From Microvirga lotononidis (GTDB lineage: Bacteria > Pseudomonadota > Alphaproteobacteria > Rhizobiales > Beijerinckiaceae), in NCBI RefSeq assembly GCF_034627025.1, contig NZ_CP141048.1, positions 4,139,001-4,203,000 on the forward strand: DNA of 64,000 nt, in the 5' to 3' direction. Below are positions 19,080-28,380 of the stretch, one piece after another. The notes under the pieces were generated by a model. That model was not told the DNA's origin. It did not search any database and saw only the letters and a program-made list of their open reading frames with translations. Position numbers and translations under genes: made by a program. Each line of letters begins with the position of its first letter. Position 1 is the stretch's first letter.

Positions 19080-20088
19080 ATCCGAATGGAAAGTGATCGC
19101 CAGCGTGCTGGCCGTCCTGCTTCTTGGTGAGGCCGGTCTTTACTTCACTGAGGACTGGCTGTCCCACGACATGCAGCACCTGAGAGAGATACCGGCGATC
19201 CTCAGCTTCGTTAAACAAGGGAATGCCCCTCGCATCCTCTTTCTCGGGAATTCGTTGACGCATCGAGGGGTCTTTCCGGATGTCGTGCAGGGAGCATGGG
19301 CGAACACAAATCGTTCGGACGCCCGGATCGGTCTCGTTTATCCGGACGACACGATCCTGACCGATTGGCACTACGTGTATCGTCGTTTCGTTCAACCGAG
19401 CAGAGCTCAGCCTCAACTGCTCGTCATCTGCTTTGCCGACAAACATCTAGAGGACGGTCCGGTTCATAGTATCGAGCGTCTCGGCGGCGAGTTTGCCGGG
19501 CTGGCTTTCGCCTCGGAAGCCCTCTCGCACGACGTCCTCTCTCTCAGCGATCGGGCCAGATACATGCTCGGCGCTACGTCACGGCTCTGGGCCAACAGAG
19601 AGCGTATTCAGAAACGCATCCTCACGATGATTCCGGGTTATCAGGAGCTTGCTCCGGTCATCAACAATTACTTCCGCAGCAGCAAGCAGGGCGAAGCGCG
19701 CGCGAAGCCTCCCACTTACAATAAGCTCGCCAGATTCCTCGATATCGTCGCAAGTGATGGCATCAAAGTCGTGTTCGTCGCCACACCTCTTCCCGAGCGA
19801 TATCCGCTGCCTGAGGACCTCCACAATACCATCAGCCGGGGCGGCGCAGAGCTCGTCGATCTGCAAGGCATCGAGCGCACCGGTCCCGACGATTTTCTCG
19901 ACGGATACCATCTCGCCCCCGCGGCGGCCGAGCGTTTCTCCAAAGCTCTCGGCATGACGCTGGTCAATAACGACTACGCGCATAATGCTCTTTGGGGCGC
20001 GCGCATCCAAGACGCCGAGAGAGATTCCGTCAGTCACCTGCAGTCCGATCCTGCATCATGGCACGATGATCTTCGTCTCGTGAAATGA
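19054..20088 (+). CDS. Membrane-anchored SGNH-like protein, probable O-acetylation partner
   Basis: A 344-residue protein with one N-terminal membrane segment (WKVIASVLAVLLLGEAGLYF) and a periplasmic domain. Block I reads ILFLGNSLTHRG, with GNS in the GDS position, and the C-terminal DGYHLAPAAAERF supplies the Asp-x-x-His pair of SGNH hydrolases. AlgJ/AlgX/PatB-type partners of MBOAT proteins have this layout and put acetyl onto the polymer. Family membership is inferred from motifs only. The start lies inside the MBOAT gene. It is convergent with the second lyase-like gene. Confidence 0.72.
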   Translation: MNSSTSNSRSEWKVIASVLAVLLLGEAGLYFTEDWLSHDMQHLREIPAILSFVKQGNAPRILFLGNSLTHRGVFPDVVQGAWANTNRSDARIGLVYPDDTILTDWHYVYRRFVQPSRAQPQLLVICFADKHLEDGPVHSIERLGGEFAGLAFASEALSHDVLSLSDRARYMLGATSRLWANRERIQKRILTMIPGYQELAPVINNYFRSSKQGEARAKPPTYNKLARFLDIVASDGIKVVFVATPLPERYPLPEDLHNTISRGGAELVDLQGIERTGPDDFLDGYHLAPAAAERFSKALGMTLVNNDYAHNALWGARIQDAERDSVSHLQSDPASWHDDLRLVK

Positions 20089-20123
20089 CGCATCGCTCCG
20101 GATCTTCTGAATGTCGATAAGCC

Positions 20124-20954
20124 CTAGTTCCCGTCGCTGTGTCCGGCGGAACCGTAGGTCAGGTCGATGTCCTTGTAGTTGACGGCGAAGCTCTCGCCGC
20201 CGGTCGGGGACTTGCGGTAGGCACCCATCTCCCAGTGCGACTCGGTGGCGTTGGTGTAGCCGATCTTGCCTGTGTAGTTGGCGATCTTGGCGCCGTCGCG
20301 CCAGACATAGGCATGGCCGTTGCTGCCGGCGGCGTCGAGCTGGACGTCGACCTCCATGTCGTACCACTTGCCGCGCTGGATGTCGGCGGTGTCGAGGTAG
20401 ATGGTCTTCTCGACCGGCGAGCTCGAGGTGCCGTACTTGATCACCACGGCCATCTTGTCGTTGCCCATGAACTTGATCTCGAAGGGCGGCGTGCCTCCGG
20501 TGAAGAGCTGGCCGGTGACGAGCCACTGGGCGGTGTTCTTGGCGCCCGGCTCGATCATCATCTTGTACGTCGCGTGGAAGTGGCTGCCCTCGCCCGTCAG
20601 CTTGTGGTTCGACGTCTCGCCCATCTCAGAACGTTCAATTCCTTCCTCGTCCGTCCAGGAGGCCGACCGGTACCGGTCTCCCCGGCGAACCTCGAACCGA
20701 AGGATGTCATCGTCGAGCATTTGGAAGTTGTGCGGGCTGGAGGCGGCGATCCGGTAAATCATCCCTTGATACTGAATAACCTCCTGCTCCAGGACGGAGG
20801 CTGACCATTGCAGCAATGAAAACGAGAGGTGGGTCGTGGCGATCGAGGCGAGTGCACGGGATTGATACCGGATGAGGAGCAGCGCAAGGGCGCTAATCGA
20901 GATGACCGTGACGGTCAAGATTAGCCCAATCCGTGTTCGACCTGTACGCATCAT
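20124..20954 (-). CDS. Membrane-anchored lyase-like protein, paralogue of the RTX lyase
   Basis: A 276-residue protein. Residues about 8-30 form a membrane anchor (IGLILTVTVISISALALLLI), followed by a diverged stretch and then a domain from ERSEMGE to GSAGHSD. That domain is identical in DNA and protein to the gene at 12296. It stops two residues later, so it lacks the Pro-Thr linker and RTX tail. It is thus the cell-bound form of the same enzyme fold, probably acting on the polymer in the periplasm. The polysaccharide lyase assignment comes from family resemblance; catalytic residues were not verified. Confidence 0.75.
   Translation of the reverse strand: MMRTGRTRIGLILTVTVISISALALLLIRYQSRALASIATTHLSFSLLQWSASVLEQEVIQYQGMIYRIAASSPHNFQMLDDDILRFEVRRGDRYRSASWTDEEGIERSEMGETSNHKLTGEGSHFHATYKMMIEPGAKNTAQWLVTGQLFTGGTPPFEIKFMGNDKMAVVIKYGTSSSPVEKTIYLDTADIQRGKWYDMEVDVQLDAAGSNGHAYVWRDGAKIANYTGKIGYTNATESHWEMGAYRKSPTGGESFAVNYKDIDLTYGSAGHSDGN
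20133..20633. repeat. 501-bp exact direct repeat, copy 2
   Basis: Identical to 12848-13348, same orientation. See that entry. Confidence 0.95.
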
Positions 20955-21541
20955 CGTTCAAACCCGTTCCTCAATGCACCTGGCTGCGCGATGAAATCCG
21001 CCTCGCCTCGATCGCGCATCCCTGTCCGGCTCAGAGCTTACTTTCCTAGCCATCTGAGCGCCTGAATAGTGGTAGCGGAAGCGATCGTGAGTCAAAATTG
21101 CACCGAAGAATGACCGCTTGAGCGATCCTAAGCCATATCGAGCCCCTTGTCCCTTGTACGGATCGACACGAAAGAACAGGAGAGGGCTCCATTTGCGGGG
21201 TCGTGCGGCCCGACATCTTCTGCTTCCAAAGGGCCTTCTGCGGCAAGAGGGGCAGGAGAGGATCCGATCCGCGCTACTCACCAACTTGGTATTACCGCCC
21301 CAGGATAGTATGGGCCGGGCCTCCAATCTTCTATAAATTCTATTCTCCCGTGGTGGGAACGGTACCGAGCGTGTCGAAGCACTCGTTAATCTGCCAAGGC
21401 TCAGAACAGCCATGGGGATACCCATCGCTGGGACTTTTCGCGGCGGTACGATGGGCGTCGTGGAGCCGTACCGGTCATCGTCGGTGGGGTGCTGGGCGCG
21501 TGAGCCCAGTTGGTGGACACAGATTTCTCGGAGCAAACCTT
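20955..21541. other. 587-bp intergenic region upstream of the export gene
   Basis: Divergent promoter region. The frame of the export protein is open from 21203, but the segment before 21542 is compositionally unlike a protein. No repeat or strong palindrome was found. Confidence 0.5.
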
Positions 21542-22813
21542 ATGCCGTTCTTTCATGACTCCGTTCGCGCTGGCCTCGTGTCGTTGACCCGACTGCTTGC
21601 AGCGGTGCCGGTGCTCATGGGGCTCAATGCGACCGGGGCTTGGGCGTCCTATCTCGTGGCGCCAGGCGACGTCATCGAGCTGTCCGTCGTCGGGCTGCCG
21701 GAGCTTCGTCAGCGAGCGACCGTCAACATGGAGGGACAGGTCTCGCTTCCACTGATTGGACTGGTCAACGTGGCCGGGCTCACCCTGAACGACCTCCAGA
21801 GCAAATTGAGGAACGACCTGACCAATAAGACAGTCCGCAACAGAGCCCAGGACGGGAGCGAGCGGGCCGTCTATATCTACCCGGAGGAAATCACCGTCAC
21901 GATCGCCGAGAACCGGCCCATCTACGTGAACGGAGACGTCTCGCGGCCCGGCGAACTCCCATACCGGGCCAAAATGACGATCCGCCAAGCGATCGCGCTC
22001 GCCGGAGGATTGGACGTCATGCGCGCCCGAGCCGGCGTAGACCCTGCCATGCAGGAAGTGGATCTGCAGGCGGAAGGCCGCCTGCTTCATGCCGAGTACC
22101 TTCGGCAGCAGGCCGTCGTCGCGCGCCTATCCGGGGAGTTGAGCGGGGCGCCCAGCAAGAGCGCCGACGGCGCCGGTTCTGGAGGTCAGCCCCTGACGAA
22201 GGTGCAGCGCGCGCAGATGGAACAGCTGGACATCGCCCTGGAGGATTACAAGAAGGAAGTTGCGTCCCTTCAGAAATCGGTCGAGCAGACGCAGTCGCAG
22301 ATCGGCACCCTCGAGCGGTTGCGGGAGGAGCTGATGCAAAGCTACCAGCAGCAGGCCGCCGATGTTGCCCGATTGAGGCAGAATCTGGAGAAGGGTCTGA
22401 CCTCCATCGGGCGGCTCTCCGAGGAGCAGCGGGCGCTCAGCTTCGTCTCCGAACGGCTGCTCCAGACGGAAGCGAACCTCACCATCGCCAGGCGAGGCGA
22501 GGAAGAACAGAAGCGGCAGCTGCAGCGTGTCGACGATCAGCGACGGCTGAGGCTGGTCCGGGAGCGCGAGGAAGCGGAGAACCGGCTGGCCGACATTCGT
22601 ACGAGGATCCAGGCTGCCGGCGACAAACTCATGCATGTCGGAGCGTTGAAGTCCCGAGGCCAGGAGAACACGACCGACAATCCCAGCTTCAAGATTTTCA
22701 GGAAGGATGGGAACACCTGGTCCGGCTCCGACGCGGTCTACGATACGGAGCTCATGCCAGGCGACGTCGTCGAGGTCATGCTTCCGCGTGAAATCTTCAA
22801 GGCAACCGAATGA
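21542..22813 (+). CDS. Outer-membrane polysaccharide export protein (Wza/ExoF-like)
   Basis: A 423-residue periplasmic/outer-membrane protein. A signal peptide ends near NATGAWAS; the Poly_export domain starts YLVAPGDVIELSVVGLPE; an SLBB segment follows (IYVNGDVSRPGELPY and MTIRQAIALAGGLD). Then comes a coiled coil of about 200 residues (about 190-390), as in rhizobial ExoF. There is no lipobox Cys, unlike Wza. It would form the export conduit with the co-polymerase at 9840. The ATG at 21542 has GGAGCAAACC upstream and sits directly before the signal peptide. Confidence 0.88.
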   Translation: MPFFHDSVRAGLVSLTRLLAAVPVLMGLNATGAWASYLVAPGDVIELSVVGLPELRQRATVNMEGQVSLPLIGLVNVAGLTLNDLQSKLRNDLTNKTVRNRAQDGSERAVYIYPEEITVTIAENRPIYVNGDVSRPGELPYRAKMTIRQAIALAGGLDVMRARAGVDPAMQEVDLQAEGRLLHAEYLRQQAVVARLSGELSGAPSKSADGAGSGGQPLTKVQRAQMEQLDIALEDYKKEVASLQKSVEQTQSQIGTLERLREELMQSYQQQAADVARLRQNLEKGLTSIGRLSEEQRALSFVSERLLQTEANLTIARRGEEEQKRQLQRVDDQRRLRLVREREEAENRLADIRTRIQAAGDKLMHVGALKSRGQENTTDNPSFKIFRKDGNTWSGSDAVYDTELMPGDVVEVMLPREIFKATE

Positions 22814-22992
22814 TGCGAGCTGTCGATGTCACGGGTATTTGCCATGGTCCCGCGGACTGACGGCTGGTTGAGCCGCCGGTCCGATGCCGCCTCCGGCTTG
22901 CCTGCCGGAAGCGCATATCGAGCAGCTTCGACCGCAGTTTCGTCGGAGAACGGCATCGCGATCGCCATCTTCAAAATCCAAAGGAGTGTCCT

Positions 22993-23427
22993 GTGCTGAG
23001 CGTCTTCCGTCAACGGAACCTGCGTATCTGTGCATGGTTCTGCGTCGTGCTGCTCGCGTACTTGTCACTGATCCCCGGGGATCTTGAAATCCGGACCGGT
23101 GCTCCGACCCGGCTCGAGCATTTCGCCGCGTACTTCGGCGCTACGTTGTTCTTCATGTTCGGATATCCGCGGAGACGAGTCTTCGCCGCCATATCCCTCA
23201 TGGTTTACGCCTGTTGCCTCGAGTTGGGCCAACTGATCTCGCCAGGACGATTTGCGAGCGCCATCGATGCAACGGCAAGTATGATGGGAGTCGGCGCGGC
23301 AGGAGCGCTGTCGGTCCTGATCTCGGCTTCGGTTCTGGTTTCAGGACCGAGCTTTCCCGGGGAGCGACACGACCTAACGAAGCGTCTGCTGGAAGAACGG
23401 AGCGACCATTCGCATTGGCAGAAGTGA
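22993..23427 (+). CDS. VanZ-like family small membrane protein
   Basis: A 144-residue protein with about four membrane helices. The segments LIPGDLEIRTG, LEHFAAYFGATLFFMFGYP and CCLELGQLISPGRFASAIDATAS match VanZ-like proteins. The GTG start at 22993 follows AAGGAG at the right distance. VanZ-like proteins are often found in exopolysaccharide loci but their biochemical role is unknown. It is probably co-transcribed with the export gene 180 bp upstream. Confidence 0.75.
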   Translation: MLSVFRQRNLRICAWFCVVLLAYLSLIPGDLEIRTGAPTRLEHFAAYFGATLFFMFGYPRRRVFAAISLMVYACCLELGQLISPGRFASAIDATASMMGVGAAGALSVLISASVLVSGPSFPGERHDLTKRLLEERSDHSHWQK

Positions 23428-23438
23428 GCGAAAGGTCT

Positions 23439-24281
23439 TCACAGTAAATAGCGATGCTGACGATCTAGGATGAGCTTACGAAGCTTCAGGTAAGTCTCTC
23501 CGCCGGCAAGCTTTATCGCCTTCTTCAACTCCCATGCAACCGCCTCACGCACGATCGCAAGCCGGCGGCCCGACGCAATTGCGGTGACTTTGGTCAGCGG
23601 CGTCCGTCGGTAGATCGAGAAGCGGCCATAGACGCGCAGTCCATTCACCATCGTCATGCGAGTCGTAGGTTCCGAGGTGAAGAGGTCCGTCAAGCCCGAT
23701 GCGGCGGCCGCGATTGCAATGTTCTCCGAGTAGTAGCCACCTGGGACCGAACCGGCCGTGACCGGCTTGTCCAGGATCTCCGACAAGACCATCCGGCTTC
23801 GGTGCCACTCGTCGCGCAATATCTGCGGGGAACATGCCGACATCCGTCGCGGGTGGCTGCAGGAGTGTGTGCCGATGATGTGTCCTCTTGAGGTGAGGTC
23901 GCGAATCTGCGCCGACGTCATGAAACCTTTGCGCCCGATATAATCGGTCGTGACGAAGAAATGTCCGCGCCAGCCTTTTCGCTCGAGCGCATCCGCAATG
24001 ATGTTCGCCGCGCTAACGCCACCGTCGTCGAACGTAATCAATAGGGGCGTTGCATCATCCACATGCGAGCTTCTGAGTTGTGGTAACAGGATCGGCGAAG
24101 CTGCCGTGGCCGCGATGGCGTCGAGATGGCGTGCAAATACACGCGCAGGTAGCTTGTACAACGCCGGGCCACCGCCCGGAAAGCCGCTGGCGTCGGGGTG
24201 TTCTTCGACAACGTCGTGATATGTCAGCACGCGCGGCATGGCGGCTGTTACCTCCCGTTCCATCAGCATTCCCGGATACAT
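23439..24281 (-). CDS. Polysaccharide deacetylase family protein (NodB domain)
   Basis: A 280-residue protein of carbohydrate esterase family 4. The NodB motifs are clear: LLITFDDGG supplies the Asp pair and IIGTHSCSHP supplies the two His metal ligands. No signal peptide is visible, so it may act in the cytoplasm on a precursor, or the start may be misplaced (other Met codons lie at residues 5, 7 and 15). It is the last gene of a leftward operon of polysaccharide genes starting at 31113. Confidence 0.85.
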   Translation of the reverse strand: MYPGMLMEREVTAAMPRVLTYHDVVEEHPDASGFPGGGPALYKLPARVFARHLDAIAATAASPILLPQLRSSHVDDATPLLITFDDGGVSAANIIADALERKGWRGHFFVTTDYIGRKGFMTSAQIRDLTSRGHIIGTHSCSHPRRMSACSPQILRDEWHRSRMVLSEILDKPVTAGSVPGGYYSENIAIAAAASGLTDLFTSEPTTRMTMVNGLRVYGRFSIYRRTPLTKVTAIASGRRLAIVREAVAWELKKAIKLAGGETYLKLRKLILDRQHRYLL

Positions 24282-24353
24282 TCTGAATGGCCCTTTGCTA
24301 TACCTCCAGTTACTTTGAAGAAAGGGCTGCTTTATTCCCTCCCTGCCAATCCG

Positions 24354-25442
24354 CTAAGCCGGTTTTAGGGCAGCCCATTCTCCCCGATCATGCCACCGGT
24401 TCCAGAAGCGGATCAAGCCGACCAGAAAGCCGAATCCATAGGACAGATGGAGGATTCCGTACGCTAAAGAGAGACGGGGCATGAGGCGCCAGCCGGCCTG
24501 CCGGGCGGTTAGCGTCGATGCTATGAGGTTCGCGACAAGATAGCTTCCCAGGACAAGCGCCAAGCCCCATGCCGCCCAAGCGAAGAAGGGAGACAGGACA
24601 AACGTGGCGAGCAGAGCTGCCGCGAGGAGAGGAGGTGCGAACTGGCGGGGACGCATCTGGAGAGGGTGCTTCTGCATGACCCTGATCTTCCAGTAGCCGT
24701 ATTGGTAGTACTGCCTCCAGAGCGAGCGGGGCGTGCTGCGGTTGTAGTACTTCGACTTTATGCTCGGGCAGAGCAGAATCTTGCCGCCGTGCTCGAGAAG
24801 GCGATAGTTGAACTCGTCGTCCTGGTTGCGCACCTGCTCTTCGTCGAAAAGTCCGATCCGCTCGAAGACCTGCCGGGGCCAGGCACCCATCGAAACGGTA
24901 TCGCTCCACTCTTCGTGATCCGAGTAGTGAAAACGGCCGTGCCCAACGCCGAAACCCGTCCCGGTCGCCCAGGACACCGCCTCGCCGAACGGTCCTTCGC
25001 TCACGGTCTCCATTCGGCCGCCCACGTGGTCGGCCCCCGAACGTTGAAGGGCCTCGATACATTGCCGAACATGGTCCGGTTCCAGAAAGGTATGGCCGTC
25101 GACACGAACGATGACGTCGCCGCGCGCCTGCGCCAGCCCGGCATTGAGGCCGGTCGACGCGATGCGCCCCGGATTGTCGACAATCATGACAGAAACGTCC
25201 GGATGCGAACCCGCGATACGGGCAATGATGTCGCGGGTGTCATCCGTCGACATGCCGTCCGCGATCAGGACTTCCATCCGATCGCCGGGGTAATCCTGCG
25301 CAAGCACTGCGCCGAGGCTCGCCTCGATGAAACGCGATTCATTCCGGATTGGCATGATAACGCTGACGAAGGGGTAATCGGATGAGGAGGATTGCCTCTC
25401 GTCGTGGTAGCTGTCGATCAGAGGTCCATCTACGTAGTTCAT
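24354..25442 (-). CDS. Glycosyltransferase family 2 protein (ExoA-like)
   Basis: A 362-residue GT-A enzyme: FVSVIMPIRNESRFIEASLG at the N terminus, the DxD-type site VIVRVDGHTFLEP, and the acceptor segment RNQDDEFNYRLLEHGG. Two or three C-terminal membrane helices follow. The layout matches succinoglycan ExoA, which adds the second sugar to the lipid-linked unit. It is in the leftward operon between the flippase and deacetylase. The 288 bp between it and the flippase gene hold no visible gene. Confidence 0.9.
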   Translation of the reverse strand: MNYVDGPLIDSYHDERQSSSSDYPFVSVIMPIRNESRFIEASLGAVLAQDYPGDRMEVLIADGMSTDDTRDIIARIAGSHPDVSVMIVDNPGRIASTGLNAGLAQARGDVIVRVDGHTFLEPDHVRQCIEALQRSGADHVGGRMETVSEGPFGEAVSWATGTGFGVGHGRFHYSDHEEWSDTVSMGAWPRQVFERIGLFDEEQVRNQDDEFNYRLLEHGGKILLCPSIKSKYYNRSTPRSLWRQYYQYGYWKIRVMQKHPLQMRPRQFAPPLLAAALLATFVLSPFFAWAAWGLALVLGSYLVANLIASTLTARQAGWRLMPRLSLAYGILHLSYGFGFLVGLIRFWNRWHDRGEWAALKPA

Positions 25443-25730
25443 CGACTATTCTCTTTTCTGACGCAAACGTCACCGTCGGCAAAGGGCATCGGATTCAGAC
25501 GTCACTCGGAACCGCTTTGTCAGGGTGGCAGATCAAAGGGAACGACATGCGTGGCACCAGGGCATCAAGTAGAATCGAGCAATGCGCTATCCAATTGTAT
25601 CCTCCATCAAGCTGTGGTGTCTTTTGCCCTCAAGGGGTGCTCCCAAGTATGACTAGACAATTCATGCTCTGCGGAGTTTCGATGCCACATCAGGAATAGA
25701 CTCCGTCCGATGAACAGATCAGGAGCCGCA

Positions 25731-27101
25731 TCACCCGGCACGGACGCGGCTGTTGGACAGGACGAGGCACACGAGGATCTGCGCGAGGGTCGCGCCTGAT
25801 CCCGCAAGTGCAAACAGAGCGATCGCGGCGAGATCGCTTTGGAGATACAGCGCGCCGAAGGCCAGAGCGCCGGCCCGAAGAGCCGTGGTGCCGACCTCGT
25901 ACACGAGGAGGTGACCTTGCAGGTTCATCAGTGGAACTGCGCTCAGCGTCGGCACCGCTATGAACGCAAAGTAGGAAGACAGCGCCAGCCAGCGCGCATA
26001 CTCGCCGGCGATCACCCATTCGGCTCCGAAGACCAATCCAAACAGCCACGGCCCGGTCACTGCGACAAACCCGAACGGCAACAGCCCGATCGCGGCGAGA
26101 GCGACGGTCCCCCTGAGCAGGATCGGTCGCAGAGCGTCCGATTCGTGGCTGGCCTTGGCAATGCGGGCAAGGAATACGGGCCCCGCCGCTTCCGCGATGA
26201 CGGTATTGGGAAGTTGAATGACGCGGGTCGACAGGAGGTAGAAGCCGGCGGCCGATGGGCCGACGAGGGAGGCAAGCATCAGCGACGGGATCGTATAGGA
26301 CAGGTCGCGGAACCATTTCTGGGGCGCGCGGAAGAGGGGAAAATCACGGTAGCGGTAGGCCACGGCCCGCAGGGAGTTCGCCGTAGGCGGAGAATCCGAT
26401 GGGTGAGCCGAAGCCTCCTCCCGCCGCATGATGGAGGGACGCGCTCGGAACCATAGCAGGATCGTTTGCAGAAGCTTTGATAGAATGCCGAGCACCAGGA
26501 GCACCGGGGCCGTGGCCGACACGAACCCGATCGACACCTTCGAGACGTTGTTCGCCAGCGCCTCGATGATGTTGATGCGTGAGATTTCGTTGAACTTGCC
26601 CTGTCGGTAAAGCCAGTGATGAAGCGGCTGGCACAAGCCTGAGAGCAAGATCAGGACTGGAGCGAAGAACAGCAGGTCCGGCGAAGCACTGAATCCTATG
26701 GCAGCCGCGATCTCATGCCGGAAGACCCCGAAAACCAGAAGCGAGATTGCAGATATGACGATCGAAATGAGAGCGGAAAGCTTGAGGAGCGATCGGGCCT
26801 CCGTGCCGGATGGAGGCAGAACGATCGCGGTCCCGTACATGAGATCCGCAAAGGAGCCGATAATCATAACCGTCGCGGTGAAGACGCCGACCGCGCCAAA
26901 GGCCTCAGGACCGTAGAGACGCGTAATCAGAGGAGAGAAGGCGATCGTGAGGAACTGAGCCGTTGCAGCCCCTCCGACGGCCACACTTGCGCTGCGGATG
27001 AAGGGGTGCTTTCTCAGCGTGTGAAACTGCCCGGTCGCCCGGTCGACGACACGGCGAAAAGCCCCCGCATTAGTGCCGTTGGAAAGGGAACCGTCCTCCA
27101 T
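25731..27101 (-). CDS. Oligosaccharide flippase (Wzx-like, MATE/PST family)
   Basis: A polytopic protein with about 12 membrane helices. The first conserved helix region is AQFLTIAFSPLITRLYGPEAFGAVGVF, the typical start of polysaccharide transporters. It would flip the undecaprenyl-linked repeat unit to the periplasm. The start is uncertain: I use the ATG at 27101 (456 residues), which leaves a normal short N-terminal tail; the frame is open to 27242 but the extra residues do not resemble the family. It lies 271 bp downstream of the dehydratase gene in the leftward operon. Confidence 0.85.
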   Translation of the reverse strand: MEDGSLSNGTNAGAFRRVVDRATGQFHTLRKHPFIRSASVAVGGAATAQFLTIAFSPLITRLYGPEAFGAVGVFTATVMIIGSFADLMYGTAIVLPPSGTEARSLLKLSALISIVISAISLLVFGVFRHEIAAAIGFSASPDLLFFAPVLILLSGLCQPLHHWLYRQGKFNEISRINIIEALANNVSKVSIGFVSATAPVLLVLGILSKLLQTILLWFRARPSIMRREEASAHPSDSPPTANSLRAVAYRYRDFPLFRAPQKWFRDLSYTIPSLMLASLVGPSAAGFYLLSTRVIQLPNTVIAEAAGPVFLARIAKASHESDALRPILLRGTVALAAIGLLPFGFVAVTGPWLFGLVFGAEWVIAGEYARWLALSSYFAFIAVPTLSAVPLMNLQGHLLVYEVGTTALRAGALAFGALYLQSDLAAIALFALAGSGATLAQILVCLVLSNSRVRAG

Positions 27102-27372
27102 CGTAGAGTGGATGGGAGGCGCGAGATCCGCGCTGTGAGAGTTTCCGCGCCACATCTGAACTGCTCGATCCCCCATTCTCCGATACTGTCCGGTCGTTTC
27201 GGGCGCTGGCAGCCGCAGGATCCTTGCCGCTTGCGCGAGCATCCTGCGGCTGCCGCTTTCATCTCAGCGAGATGTCCAACCGTACGGTTCGGAAACTACA
27301 ATGCCTGGCGGTCCGTTCGTGGGCATTGGACCGCACGAAACGATCGCATGGCGCTCTTGGCCAGGAACAGCT

Positions 27373-28380
27373 CTAGGTGCTGAAGCCTGCGTCTCGCCGG
27401 ACGAGGCCGCGATCAATACGGTCCCGCCACCAGTTAATCGTTCGTTCTAGACCATCGGACAGACGCACCCGCGGCTGCCATCCAGCCTCCCGATGGAGCC
27501 GGCTGCTATCAGCCAGGAGGGCACGCACCTCGGAATTCACCGGCCGGAGGCGCTGGGGATCCTGAACGACAGGTTTGCCGCAGTTCGTCGCTTCCAGGAT
27601 CAGGTTGATCAGGTCTGCAACCGTGACGGCGGAACCGCTTCCCGCATTGTACGCTTTGCCGAATTCGATATTGGGTGCGGATCCGAGGGTGAGGAACGCG
27701 GCGACCGTATCCTGAACGAACGTCAGATCACGAACCGGAGATGTATCGCCAACGCGGATCTCGTGACAGTTTCGGTCAAGGGCTTGCCGTATGATGGTCG
27801 GGATGATGGCACGCTCGCTCTGACGAGGGCCGAAGGTATTGAATGGTCGGAGGATGGCTACGGGCAGATCGAACGACCGAGCGAAGGCTTCCGACATCAT
27901 GTCGGCACCGATCTTCGAGGCCGAATAGGGCGATTGTCCCTGTAGGGGATGGGACTCGCTGATCGGCATCGTGATGGCCGTCCCGTAAACCTCGCTGGTG
28001 GACGTATGGACCACACGCCTGACCCCGAACTCTCGCGCCGCCTCGAGGACGTTGAGGGTCCCGACGATGTTGGTTTCCACGTACGCATGAGGCGTGCTGT
28101 ACGATTGAGGGATCGCGATCAGAGCGCCGAGGTGGAAGACGACGTCCTGATCGCGCACGATCCGGCGTATGAACGCGGAGTCGCGCAGATCGCCACGGAT
28201 CAGCTTCGCGCGGGACCGGGCATCGTCCGGGAGGTCGTCGAGCCATCCGTAGCTGTCATAGGAATTGTACAGGCTCAAAGCCGTCACTTTGGCCGACTGG
28301 GCGATAAGAGCTTCCGCCAGGTGAGAGCCGATGAAGCCGTCTGCGCCGGTGATGAGAACCCTGGTGCCTTCGTATCTCAC
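27373..28380 (-). CDS. NAD-dependent sugar-nucleotide 4,6-dehydratase (LegB-like SDR)
   Basis: A 335-residue extended short-chain dehydrogenase: NAD motif LITGADGFIGSHLAEAL, catalytic Ser-Tyr-Lys in STSEVYGT and SPYSASKIGAD, and PFNTFGPRQSERAIIPTII. The pattern LIAIPQSYSTPHAYVETNIVGT resembles the LegB/EDH_00030 group, which makes 4-keto-6-deoxy-HexNAc nucleotides. With the aminotransferase two genes upstream it probably gives a 4-amino-4,6-dideoxy sugar. The GTG start overlaps the preceding stop as GTGA, so translation is coupled to the sugar transferase. Confidence 0.87.
   Translation of the reverse strand: MRYEGTRVLITGADGFIGSHLAEALIAQSAKVTALSLYNSYDSYGWLDDLPDDARSRAKLIRGDLRDSAFIRRIVRDQDVVFHLGALIAIPQSYSTPHAYVETNIVGTLNVLEAAREFGVRRVVHTSTSEVYGTAITMPISESHPLQGQSPYSASKIGADMMSEAFARSFDLPVAILRPFNTFGPRQSERAIIPTIIRQALDRNCHEIRVGDTSPVRDLTFVQDTVAAFLTLGSAPNIEFGKAYNAGSGSAVTVADLINLILEATNCGKPVVQDPQRLRPVNSEVRALLADSSRLHREAGWQPRVRLSDGLERTINWWRDRIDRGLVRRDAGFST

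Noticed and set aside
12848..20633. Composite transposon bounded by the 501-bp repeats
   Set aside because: The repeats are internal parts of genes with no transposase, terminal inverted repeats or target duplications; gene conversion explains them better.
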